From: Enhydrobacter sp.
GTDB lineage: Bacteria; Pseudomonadota; Alphaproteobacteria; Reyranellales; Reyranellaceae
Length of the DNA stretch: 34,687 nt
Reading direction: 5' to 3'
NCBI GenBank assembly: GCA_026126105.1
Contig: JAHCJV010000061.1
Coordinates: 1 to 34,687, forward strand
Shown here piece by piece: positions 23,185 to 30,495 of the stretch; position 1 is the first letter of the stretch; each line of letters starts with the position of its first letter. The translations under genes and the position numbers were made by a program. The notes beneath the pieces were generated by a model. It saw nothing but the letters and a program-made list of their open reading frames with translations. It ran no database searches and had not been told where the DNA came from.

Positions 23185-24693
23185 GTGAATATCCTGTTCA
23201 TCACTTCCGACCAGCAGCGCGCCGATTGCTACGGCTTCGAAGGCCGCAGGGTGAAGACGCCTCATCTCGACATGCTGGCGCGCCAGGGTACGCGCTTCGG
23301 CGCCTGCATCACACCCAACCTGGTGTGCCAGCCGACCCGCGCCTCCATTCTCACCGGCCTGCTGCCCGGCACGCACGGCGTGTCGGACAACGGCATCGAC
23401 CTGCCCGACGCCACGGGCGAAGCGGGTTTCGCGGGGAGCTTCGCCAAGGCCAGCTACTCGACTGGCTATATCGGCAAGGCGCATTTCAAGACCGCCAACA
23501 CCTTTGCGCCAACCCATACGCCGGAGTGCCGGCTCAGTCCGCAGCCGCAGGATTGGTACGGCCCCTACATGGGCTTCCAGCACGTCGAGCTGATGGTCGA
23601 GGGCCACAACACCAAGCCACCGCTCGCCCCGCCCTACGCGCAGCACTACGAGCGCTGGTACTATGCCGACGGCCGTGGCGAAGAGAAGAACCGGCTGCTG
23701 ATGGAGCAGCTGCCGCCGGTCACCGACGCGGCGCAGACCTACCACTCGGCCCTCCCGGTCGCCTGGCACAACTCGACCTGGATCGGCGACCGCACCATCG
23801 AGTTCCTGCGCGCCAACAAAGACCGGCCGTTCTGCGCCTGGGCGTCGTTTCCCGACCCCCATCATCCGTTCGACTGTCCCGAGCCGTGGAGCCGCCTGCA
23901 CCACCCCGACGATGTCGACCTGCCGGAGCATCGCACGATGGACCTCGAGCGCCGGCCGTGGTGGCACAAAGAGAGCCTTTATGGCACGCCGAAGATGGAG
24001 AATGCCGAGCTGCGCAATTTCCGCGAGAAGCACTCGCGCACGCCGGTTCAGTCGGACCGTCAGCTACGCGACCTGATCGCCAACTACTACGGCATGATCT
24101 CGCTGATCGACCACAATGTCGGCCGCATCATGGCCGCGCTCGACGCCTATGGGCTGGCCGACAATACGCTGGTCGTCTACTCGACCGACCACGGCGACTG
24201 GCTGGGCGATCACGGCCTGATCCTCAAGGGGCCGATGGCCTATGAGGGCCTGTTGCGGGTCGGGTTGCTGGTGCGTGGACCGGGCGTGCCGGAGGGGAAG
24301 GTGGTGAGCGAGCCGGTCTCGACCATCGATCTGCCGGCGACCTTCGCCGACTATGCCGGTGTGTCGCTGGCCGATGCCCGACACAGCCGCAGCATCAAGC
24401 CCCTGATCGATGGCGGCGCCTCACGCGACTTTGCCTTCTCCGAATGGGACCTGCGAGCCTCGCGCTGCGGCGTCGACCTTTGGCTGCGCACGGTGCGCAC
24501 CAAGACCCACAAGCTAACGTTCGAAAGCAACTCGGGTGCAGGCGAGCTCTATGACCTCGTCAATGATCCGAAGGAGATGGACAACCGCTTTGGCGACCCG
24601 GGCGTCGCGGCGGCGCAGCGCGAACTCATGGACATGATCGCAAGCCGTCCGGACGACAAGGTCGAGCCGCTGCCGCAAGTGGGGATGGCATGA
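23185..24693 (+). CDS. Sulfatase-family hydrolase with intact C-x-P-x-R site
   Basis: This 502-residue protein of the alkaline phosphatase/sulfatase superfamily has the formylglycine signature C48-Q-P-T-R52 in NLVCQPTRASILTG. Metal ligands are visible at D9 and Q10 (SDQQR) and at D335 and H336 (STDHGDWLGDHG). K348 is in a position to contact the substrate sulfate. The family hydrolyses sulfate esters or, in the phosphonate monoester hydrolase branch, phosphonate esters. There is no signal peptide, so it acts in the cytoplasm after uptake. Cys48 requires conversion by a formylglycine-generating enzyme, which is not in the window. The start is GTG 23185, preceded by CGAGGAG. The stop overlaps the ATG of the next gene by four bases (ATGA). 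Confidence 0.9.
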   Translation: MNILFITSDQQRADCYGFEGRRVKTPHLDMLARQGTRFGACITPNLVCQPTRASILTGLLPGTHGVSDNGIDLPDATGEAGFAGSFAKASYSTGYIGKAHFKTANTFAPTHTPECRLSPQPQDWYGPYMGFQHVELMVEGHNTKPPLAPPYAQHYERWYYADGRGEEKNRLLMEQLPPVTDAAQTYHSALPVAWHNSTWIGDRTIEFLRANKDRPFCAWASFPDPHHPFDCPEPWSRLHHPDDVDLPEHRTMDLERRPWWHKESLYGTPKMENAELRNFREKHSRTPVQSDRQLRDLIANYYGMISLIDHNVGRIMAALDAYGLADNTLVVYSTDHGDWLGDHGLILKGPMAYEGLLRVGLLVRGPGVPEGKVVSEPVSTIDLPATFADYAGVSLADARHSRSIKPLIDGGASRDFAFSEWDLRASRCGVDLWLRTVRTKTHKLTFESNSGAGELYDLVNDPKEMDNRFGDPGVAAAQRELMDMIASRPDDKVEPLPQVGMA

Positions 24694-25931
24694 AGCTCAC
24701 TGCGGAGGAGCAGGACATGCTGGCCGGCGGGCAGGGGCCGGCCCGGCAGTGGGCGATCCGCCACCAGGTCTCCGTCGGCGAGTTCTTCGACGCCGAGGAT
24801 TTCGTGGCGGTCAGCCAGGCCCACGTGATGGCCGATACCGAAAGTCTGGGCGAATCGGGCGTGGCCTGGCTCGAGTCCATAGCCGCGACGCCGGGCGTGC
24901 GCGTCGTCGTGCCGACGATCACCGACCCCCGCGGGCTCGACCTCGCAACCTACAAGCGGCTGCGCCAGACCGAGGCCATGGCCGGGCTCGAGACGCGCAC
25001 CTCGTGCGCGTTCGAGAAGCTCGGCGTGCTGATGACCAATACCTGCATCAATTACCAAACCGTGCTGCCGGCAGTCCGCGGCGAGCACCTCGCGATGGGC
25101 GACACCGGCGTCACGATCTATGTCAACAGCGTGATGGGCGCCCACAGCAACTTCGAGGGCGGTCCCTCGGCGCTCGCCGCGGGCCTGACCGGCCGCACGC
25201 CGCGCTACGGCTATCACCTGCCGCGCCATCGCCGCGCCACGCGCCACTTCGAGCTGACACAGCGGCCGCGCGATCTCGCGGATTGGGGCGCATTGGGCGG
25301 GATCGTCGGCCGCATCACCAACAGCTACTGGGAGGTGCCGGTGATCTCCGGCGTCGGTGCGGCGCCGACCTCGGATGAGTTGAAGCATCTCGGCACGGCG
25401 ATGGCGAGCTTCGGATCGGTGGCGCTGTTCCACATCGCCGGCATTACGCCCGAAGCCGCGACGGTGGCCGAGGCTTTCCAAGGCGGCGACGTGCCCAAGC
25501 CAATCGCCGTCGGCGCGGACGACTTCTCGCGCTTCTACAAGGGCTATGCCCAGGCCGGCGAGAAAGTCGATGTCGTGGTGTTCGGCGCGCCGCAGCTGTC
25601 GATCATCGAGATGCAGAGCCTTGCCGCCCTGCTCGACGGCAGACAGGTCCACGACGGCACCACGCTGCTGGTCACGACCTCGCCCGAGGTCAAGCATTCG
25701 GCCGATCGCATGGGACTCACCGGCAAGATCGAGCAGGCCGGCGGCATCGTCGCGTCCGGCGTCTGCTTCTATCAAAGCTACGCTCGCGAGATGGCCGAGG
25801 CCAATGGCTGGCACCGGCTGCTCACCAACTCGGCCAAGCTGGTCAACATCATCGGCGGGTACGGCTACACGCCGTCGCTCGGGACCACCGAGCAGTGTGT
25901 CGATAGCGCCGTCGCCGGGAGGATGTGCTGA
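24690..25931 (+). CDS. Aconitase X (AcnX/DUF521) large catalytic subunit
   Basis: This 413-residue protein has the AcnX hallmarks: TSCAFEKLGVLMTNTCINY (residues 104-122) with C106 and C119, YVNSVMGAHSNFEGGPSAL, and VGADDFSRFY. C359 and C403 are further candidate iron-sulfur ligands. Known members dehydrate hydroxy acids, for example cis-3-hydroxy-L-proline and mevalonate 5-phosphate, with an iron-sulfur cluster. ATG 24690 overlaps the sulfatase stop (ATGA), and the small-subunit gene follows with a one-base overlap. The pair is of the two-subunit type rather than fused. The substrate is unknown, but the sulfatase upstream suggests a sulfate-bearing hydroxy acid that is first desulfated. Confidence 0.9.
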   Translation: MKLTAEEQDMLAGGQGPARQWAIRHQVSVGEFFDAEDFVAVSQAHVMADTESLGESGVAWLESIAATPGVRVVVPTITDPRGLDLATYKRLRQTEAMAGLETRTSCAFEKLGVLMTNTCINYQTVLPAVRGEHLAMGDTGVTIYVNSVMGAHSNFEGGPSALAAGLTGRTPRYGYHLPRHRRATRHFELTQRPRDLADWGALGGIVGRITNSYWEVPVISGVGAAPTSDELKHLGTAMASFGSVALFHIAGITPEAATVAEAFQGGDVPKPIAVGADDFSRFYKGYAQAGEKVDVVVFGAPQLSIIEMQSLAALLDGRQVHDGTTLLVTTSPEVKHSADRMGLTGKIEQAGGIVASGVCFYQSYAREMAEANGWHRLLTNSAKLVNIIGGYGYTPSLGTTEQCVDSAVAGRMC

Positions 25932-26350
25932 TGCCGATCGTGCTGGCATGTCATCGCGGCATCGGCCCCGACGTCGCGGGGCCGGCTCTTGTGGCGGAGG
26001 ACAATTTCTCCGCGCGCTACGATCTCGACCGGCTGGCCGGCACCTTCTCGCGGCCGGCGCACAAGCTCTTCGGCCAGAGCTATGTCGGCAGGGTTCTGGT
26101 GCTGGAGACCGCCAAAGGCGGCGTCGCCTCCGCCTGGATGCTGCGCGAGATGGCCGAGCGCAAGCTGGCGCCCCTGGCGATCATCTTCGACCGGACCAAT
26201 ACCATCCTGGCCCAGGGCGCGGCGTTCGCCGACATGGCGATGGTCGACCGCTTCGAGGCTGGCCGACCGACGGAATTGATCCGCACCGGCGACGAGCTGC
26301 GGGTCGAGCCGGCCGCGGGACGGGTCGTCATCCTCAATCGCGACTCCTGA
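25931..26350 (+). CDS. Aconitase X small (DUF126, swivel) subunit
   Basis: This 139-residue protein matches DUF126. The strand ACHRGIGPDVAGPALVAEDN (about 6-25), HKLFGQSYVGRVLVLETAKGG (about 45-65) and IIFDRTNTILAQGAAFADMA are the expected segments of the swivel domain that completes the AcnX active site. Where other members often show a Ser-rich G-S-x-S loop, this one has KGGVASAWML, so it belongs to a divergent branch. Its ATG shares the last A of the large-subunit TGA. It ends the operon of binding protein, sulfatase and AcnX pair and is convergent with the acetoacetate-decarboxylase-like gene. Confidence 0.87.
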   Translation: MPIVLACHRGIGPDVAGPALVAEDNFSARYDLDRLAGTFSRPAHKLFGQSYVGRVLVLETAKGGVASAWMLREMAERKLAPLAIIFDRTNTILAQGAAFADMAMVDRFEAGRPTELIRTGDELRVEPAAGRVVILNRDS

Positions 26351-26355
26351 TCGGG

Positions 26356-26376
26356 AGCGCGCAGGACGCGCGCGCT
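26356..26376. terminator. Possible hairpin between convergent genes
   Basis: AGCGCGC (26356-26362) and GCGCGCT (26370-26376) are inverted copies with a 7-base loop, six bases after the AcnX small-subunit stop. No U-run follows. It lies in the 35-bp gap before the opposing gene's stop at 26386. Confidence 0.3.
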
Positions 26377-26385
26377 TCAACGAGG

Positions 26386-27156
26386 CTATTCGTCGGCGCG
26401 GCTCTCGCGGATTCGCCGCGTGCCCTGGAACACCGGCTTCAGCGGATCCATCACGAAGCGGATGCGCGGCAGGTCGGTGTCGACGGTGCAGCAGGTGCCG
26501 ACGATGGGATCGGAAAGCTCGATGGTCGGCGCATTCCACGCGGCCGCATCGAAGGCGTTGACCTGCGGCTTACCGCGCTCGGCCTTGTGGAAGGTGTATT
26601 TCGGGTCGATCTGGATCAGCATCGGCTGGGTCGTGCCGTCGAGCGGCGCGTTCGCGGCTGTCACCCAGTTAATGTACTGCACGTCACTACCCGCGACGGG
26701 TTGCGGATCGACCAGCGCGCAGTCGAGTATGGTCTGTCCCTCGAGTCTCACGCTGCCCGTGACGCGATCATGACGGCGCAGGAACTTCACTTCCCCAGCC
26801 TGGACGGGGATACCCCAGCGCGCCCTGAGTTCCAGCGCTGCGGCGTCGGTGCTGGCAACCGCGCCCAGCAGGAAACCGCGCGGATGGGCGCCGGCACGGC
26901 TGCCTAGCCGCAGCATCGCCAGATTGAACGGACCGACCGGACTGTCGGCATAACGCGTCACGGCCAGGGCCACGTAGGACGGCAGCGCCGGATGCATGGC
27001 CTTTGGCAGCAATCCTTCCGTCGAGCTGCGAGGTACTTCCATCAGAAGCTGCATCATCTCGGCCTTGGGCAACGCCCAGGCCTCGGTGTCGAGGTTGGGC
27101 AGGGTCGGCAGGCGCGCGGGAGACTGCGTGATGTCGAATGTTCCGTAGAGGGGCAT
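26386..27156 (-). CDS. Acetoacetate decarboxylase family protein, catalytic lysine pair apparently missing
   Basis: This 256-residue protein has the overall acetoacetate-decarboxylase-like sequence: VGPFNLAMLRLGSRAGAHPRG (74-94), ALELRARWGIPVQAGEVKF (107-125) and GQTILDCALVDPQPV. In true decarboxylases the segment after W-G-x-P is K-K, the second position giving the Schiff base. Here it reads V118-Q119, so the imine-forming lysine is missing by this alignment; K124 is nearby but in a different register. Other family members have alternative activities such as aldolase-dehydratases. The gene starts three bases after the LLM gene's stop, so the two are one operon and presumably one pathway. Confidence 0.8.
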   Translation of the reverse strand: MPLYGTFDITQSPARLPTLPNLDTEAWALPKAEMMQLLMEVPRSSTEGLLPKAMHPALPSYVALAVTRYADSPVGPFNLAMLRLGSRAGAHPRGFLLGAVASTDAAALELRARWGIPVQAGEVKFLRRHDRVTGSVRLEGQTILDCALVDPQPVAGSDVQYINWVTAANAPLDGTTQPMLIQIDPKYTFHKAERGKPQVNAFDAAAWNAPTIELSDPIVGTCCTVDTDLPRIRFVMDPLKPVFQGTRRIRESRADE

Positions 27157-27159
27157 GAC

Positions 27160-28269
27160 TTACTCCGCCGCCGCCGCGGCTGCGGTCTGTGGCTTCTGGG
27201 CGAAGTGCGGCATCACTTCCTTCGCGAACAGGCGCAGGCTCGCCATCACCTGGTCCTGCGGCACGACCTCGTTGGCGTTGAGGATGAAGTTGACGCAATC
27301 GACGCCGAGCGACTCCCACTTCCTGATCGCGCGGATGATGCGCGCCGGATCGCCGTAGGCCATGCCCTCGGTCTGCTGCTCGCTGGCGTCCGGGCCCGTC
27401 GCTGCACGGCGCAGTGCAGGCAATAGGCCGAGCGACTGGTAGGACGGGGACGAGAAGACCTCGCGCGTCGAGATCAGCTGCGTCGCGAGATAGTTGAAGG
27501 TGTTGCCGAGCTTCTTGCCCATCTCGACGCCAGTCTTCTCGTCCTCGTGGCAGAACAGGAAGTTGGTGGTGGCGACCTGCTCGTTCACGAAGGCGCCAAC
27601 GGGCTCGCAATGCCGGATGCGCCGGCGGTACTCCTTGATCTTCTTCTCCTGCTCGTCGAAGCCCGCGAAGCTGAGGCCGAGGCTGCCCAGCCCGCGGTCG
27701 GCCGCGTCGATCTCGGTGCCGGGACTGGTCACGGCCACCCACATCGGCGGATGAGGCTTCTGGTAGGGCTTGGGCAAGATCGTGCGTTCCGGCATCGACC
27801 AGAACTCGCCCTGGTAGGCGAACGTCTCCTGCATCCACATTTTCGGCAGGCAGCGCACGAACTCGTCCCAGCTTTTTTTGGTCGTGTCCGGATTGGCCCG
27901 GAAGCCGCCGAGCTCGGTCCAGGTCGCCGAGCGGCCGGTGCCGACATGCAGGCGACCGCCCGACAGGATGTCGAGCGTTGCGGTCTTCTCGGCGATCTTG
28001 ATCGGGTGGTTGAACTCGGGAACGCAGACCACGATGCCATGCCCGACCTTGATGTTCGTGGTCAGCACCGCGCAGGCGGTGAGGAACAGCTCGGGCGCCG
28101 AGCAATGGGAATATTCCTCGAGGAAATGGTGTTCGACGGCCCAAACATGCTCGAAGCCCAAGGTGTCGGCGAGCTTCACCTGCTCGAGGCAGTTGTTGTA
28201 GACCGTGCGCTCCTTCTCGGGCGTCCAGGGACGCGGAATCGAAATCTCGTAGAACAGACCGAATTTCAT
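27160..28269 (-). CDS. LLM class flavin-dependent oxidoreductase
   Basis: This 369-residue luciferase-like protein begins MKFGLFYEISIPRPWTPEKE. FEHVWAVEHHFLEEYSHCSA (about 39-58) has the EHH segment of flavin-dependent luciferase-type monooxygenases. NIKVGHGIVVCVPEFNHPIK, LDILSGGRLHVGTGRSA and PHPPMWVAVTSPGTEIDAAD are the following barrel strands. The protein ends in an alanine run (TAAAAAAE). AGGAGG lies six bases before ATG 28269. The product may be the substrate of the acetoacetate-decarboxylase-like protein three bases downstream. It diverges from the SDR gene, with 98 bases between. Confidence 0.9.
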   Translation of the reverse strand: MKFGLFYEISIPRPWTPEKERTVYNNCLEQVKLADTLGFEHVWAVEHHFLEEYSHCSAPELFLTACAVLTTNIKVGHGIVVCVPEFNHPIKIAEKTATLDILSGGRLHVGTGRSATWTELGGFRANPDTTKKSWDEFVRCLPKMWMQETFAYQGEFWSMPERTILPKPYQKPHPPMWVAVTSPGTEIDAADRGLGSLGLSFAGFDEQEKKIKEYRRRIRHCEPVGAFVNEQVATTNFLFCHEDEKTGVEMGKKLGNTFNYLATQLISTREVFSSPSYQSLGLLPALRRAATGPDASEQQTEGMAYGDPARIIRAIRKWESLGVDCVNFILNANEVVPQDQVMASLRLFAKEVMPHFAQKPQTAAAAAAE

Positions 28270-28367
28270 GGCGCGCCTCCTGCCTCTTTTGCGAAACGCT
28301 AGGCTTGCCGCGCCCGCGGCGCAACCGCACCATGCGCTCGACGGGCGGAACGCCAAATGGGGCTGAT

Positions 28368-29246
28368 ATGAGCAGACTGGCAGGGAAAGTCGCGGTCGTG
28401 ACCGGCGGCGCGAGCGGCATGGGCCGCGCGACCGTGATGCGTTTCCTGGCTGATGGCGGCAAGGTGCTCGTCGCCGACCTCAACGAGGCAAACGGCGCCG
28501 AGACGCTGGCCGTCGCCAAGGCGCAGGGCCATGGCGACAGCATCGCCTTCGTGCGCTGCGACGTGGCGAAGGAGGCCGACGTCGCCGCGATGGTCGCCGA
28601 AGCGGAGAAGCGCTTCGGACGCCTCGACATCGCCTATCTGAATGCCGGCGTCGGCGGTGCCTTCGGCCCGATCGCCGAAACCAGCGTCGAGGACTGGGAT
28701 TACACCTTCGCCGTGCTGACGCGTTCGGTGTTCCTCGGCATGAAGCACGCCTCCCTGGCGATGAAGAAGCACGGGGACGGAGGCGTGATCCTGGTGACGG
28801 CCTCGATCGCCGGCATGGTGGGCGGCGGCGGCAGCCACGCGTATTCGGCGGCCAAGGCGGCCGTCATCAGCCTGATCGAGAACGTCGCCGCCGAGCTCGG
28901 CCCCGATCGTATCCGAGTTGTCGGCATCGCGCCGGGCGTGATCTCGACGCCGCTGGTCCATCGCGGCCGACCCGAAAAATACGAGAAGCAGTTCAGGCAA
29001 CAGCCCTGGCCCGACCGCGGCGAGCCCGACGTCATCGCCGACGTGGCCTCTTTCCTGTGCTCCGACGAGGCCCGCTTCATCACCGGCGAGACGGTGAAGG
29101 TCGATGGCGGATTGCTGGCGCAGGGTGTGGCGCTGTGGGGCACCGGCCGCGACAACACCTTCATGAAGAGCGCCGGCGTCAATCGCGGCACGACCGGCGA
29201 GGCGATGGTCGTGCGCAACCTGCAAACGGAAGGTCAGAAGAAATGA
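28368..29246 (+). CDS. Short-chain dehydrogenase/reductase (SDR), NAD-type
   Basis: This 292-residue Rossmann protein has TGGASGMGRA (12-21), D37 at the end of strand 2 (suggesting NAD rather than NADP), LNAGVGG at 91-97, catalytic S146 (VTASIAG), Y159 and K163 (HAYSAAKAAV). The C-terminal tail of about 45 residues after VDGGLLAQG is longer than in the classical 250-residue SDRs. It oxidises or reduces an alcohol/carbonyl of unknown identity. I chose ATG 28368 since the Rossmann strand starts directly after it and a GGGG lies upstream; an ATG at 28332 would add 12 residues. Its stop overlaps the next gene's ATG (ATGA). Confidence 0.9.
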   Translation: MSRLAGKVAVVTGGASGMGRATVMRFLADGGKVLVADLNEANGAETLAVAKAQGHGDSIAFVRCDVAKEADVAAMVAEAEKRFGRLDIAYLNAGVGGAFGPIAETSVEDWDYTFAVLTRSVFLGMKHASLAMKKHGDGGVILVTASIAGMVGGGGSHAYSAAKAAVISLIENVAAELGPDRIRVVGIAPGVISTPLVHRGRPEKYEKQFRQQPWPDRGEPDVIADVASFLCSDEARFITGETVKVDGGLLAQGVALWGTGRDNTFMKSAGVNRGTTGEAMVVRNLQTEGQKK

Positions 29247-30388
29247 GCGAAGCGCAACGCCTGCACGGGCATCTAATCGGCCAACAGGGCTCGCGGCGGT
29301 CGCTGAACACGCCGGCGCTGGTGCTCGATCTCGAGATGCTCGACCGCAACATCGCGGAGATGGCGAGCTTCGCCAAGGCGCACAAGGTCAACCTGCGGCC
29401 GCATTCCAAGACTCACAAGTCGGCCGACATCGCCAAGCGCCAGATGGCGGCGGGCGCGCTCGGCGTGTGCTGCGCCAAGCTGGGCGAGGCCGAGGCGCTC
29501 GCCGAAGCCGGCGTCGAGAGCGTGCACATCACCTCGCCGGTGGTGACGCCGCAGGCGATCGCCCGGCTGGTCGAGCTGAACGGCAAGGCGAAGGACGTGA
29601 TGGTCGTGGTCGACCATCCCGCCAACGTCGAGGCGCTTGCTGCCGCCGCAGAGAAGGCCGGCAAGCCACTGACGGTCATCGTCGACATCGATCCCGGCAT
29701 CCATCGCACCGGTGTGGCGACCCCCGATGGTGTCGTCGAGCTGGTGAAGAAGGTCGCCGGCCTGAAGTCGCTGAAGTACGCCGGCGTGCAGTTCTATTGC
29801 GGCAGCCACCAGCACATCCTCTCCTTCCAGGAGCGCAAGGAGAAGATCGAGGAGCGCACCGAGTACCTGAAGGGCATCCTCGCCAGGCTCGACGCCGCGG
29901 GCCTGAAGCCGGGCATCATCACCGGCTCTGGCACCGGCACGCACTATATCGACGCCAAGCTCGGCGTCTTCACCGAGCTGCAGGTCGGCTCGTACGTCTT
30001 CATGGATCACGACTACAACGTCTGCGACCTGCGAGGGGCCGACAAGCCGACCTTCGAGCAGGCGCTGCAGATCGACGCGCGCGTGGTGAGCGCCAACACG
30101 CCGGGCATGGTCACCGTCGATGCCGGCCTGAAAGCGATGGCGACCGAGAAGGGCCCGCCGATGATCCTGAAGGGCGCCGCCCCGGGCTCGACCACGCGCT
30201 TCATGGGCGACGAGCATCTCGCCGTCATCGCGCCCGAGGGCAAGGCCGCGCCGGCGCACGGCGAGCAGGTGATCCTGACCCCGCCGCATTGCGACCCGAC
30301 GGTCAACCTCTACGAAAGCTTCCACGTCGTGAAGGGCGATACCCTGGTCGACATCTGGCCCGTCACCGCGCGCGGCCGCTCGCGGTAG
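29243..30388 (+). CDS. D-threonine aldolase / DSD1-type PLP-dependent enzyme
   Basis: This 381-residue fold-type III PLP enzyme has the Schiff-base lysine K56 in RPHSKTHKS (52-60) and the metal-binding H349-x-D351 pair in PPHCDPTVN. GSGTGTHYID (about 232-241) resembles the phosphate-binding loop. Relatives include D-threonine aldolase, D-3-hydroxyaspartate aldolase and D-serine dehydratase, which use a divalent metal. Which of these reactions applies cannot be told from sequence. It is coupled to the SDR gene by a four-base overlap, so the SDR may reduce the aldehyde product or act on the same 3-hydroxy-amino-acid pool. The repeat copy at 30396 follows its stop. Confidence 0.9.
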   Translation: MSEAQRLHGHLIGQQGSRRSLNTPALVLDLEMLDRNIAEMASFAKAHKVNLRPHSKTHKSADIAKRQMAAGALGVCCAKLGEAEALAEAGVESVHITSPVVTPQAIARLVELNGKAKDVMVVVDHPANVEALAAAAEKAGKPLTVIVDIDPGIHRTGVATPDGVVELVKKVAGLKSLKYAGVQFYCGSHQHILSFQERKEKIEERTEYLKGILARLDAAGLKPGIITGSGTGTHYIDAKLGVFTELQVGSYVFMDHDYNVCDLRGADKPTFEQALQIDARVVSANTPGMVTVDAGLKAMATEKGPPMILKGAAPGSTTRFMGDEHLAVIAPEGKAAPAHGEQVILTPPHCDPTVNLYESFHVVKGDTLVDIWPVTARGRSR

Positions 30389-30395
30389 CCGTTCT

Positions 30396-30486
30396 TGTCA
30401 TCCTGAGCGCAGCGGAGGATCTGGCGCAGTTTCGAGCGGAGTTCATCGGATGTGGGGCAAGGTCCTTCGCTGCGCTCAGGACGACA
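30396..30486. repeat. Imperfect inverted repeat, dispersed family copy 3
   Basis: TGTCATCCTGAGCGCAGCGGA (30396-30416) pairs with TCCTTCGCTGCGCTCAGGACG and its continuation to 30486, with a few mismatches over about 27 bases per arm and a spacer of about 36 bases. It lies between the PLP-enzyme gene and the MFS gene, which converge, so it may also end transcription. It belongs to the same family as 7877 and 15338. Confidence 0.85.
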
Positions 30487-30495
30487 GGTTGCGGT

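Noticed and set aside
21262..24033. A 923-codon open frame on the minus strand.
   Set aside because: It lies antisense to the binding-protein and sulfatase genes and overlaps the real LLM gene. Its sequence is Arg/Gly/His-rich with no domain, as expected from GC-rich codon bias.
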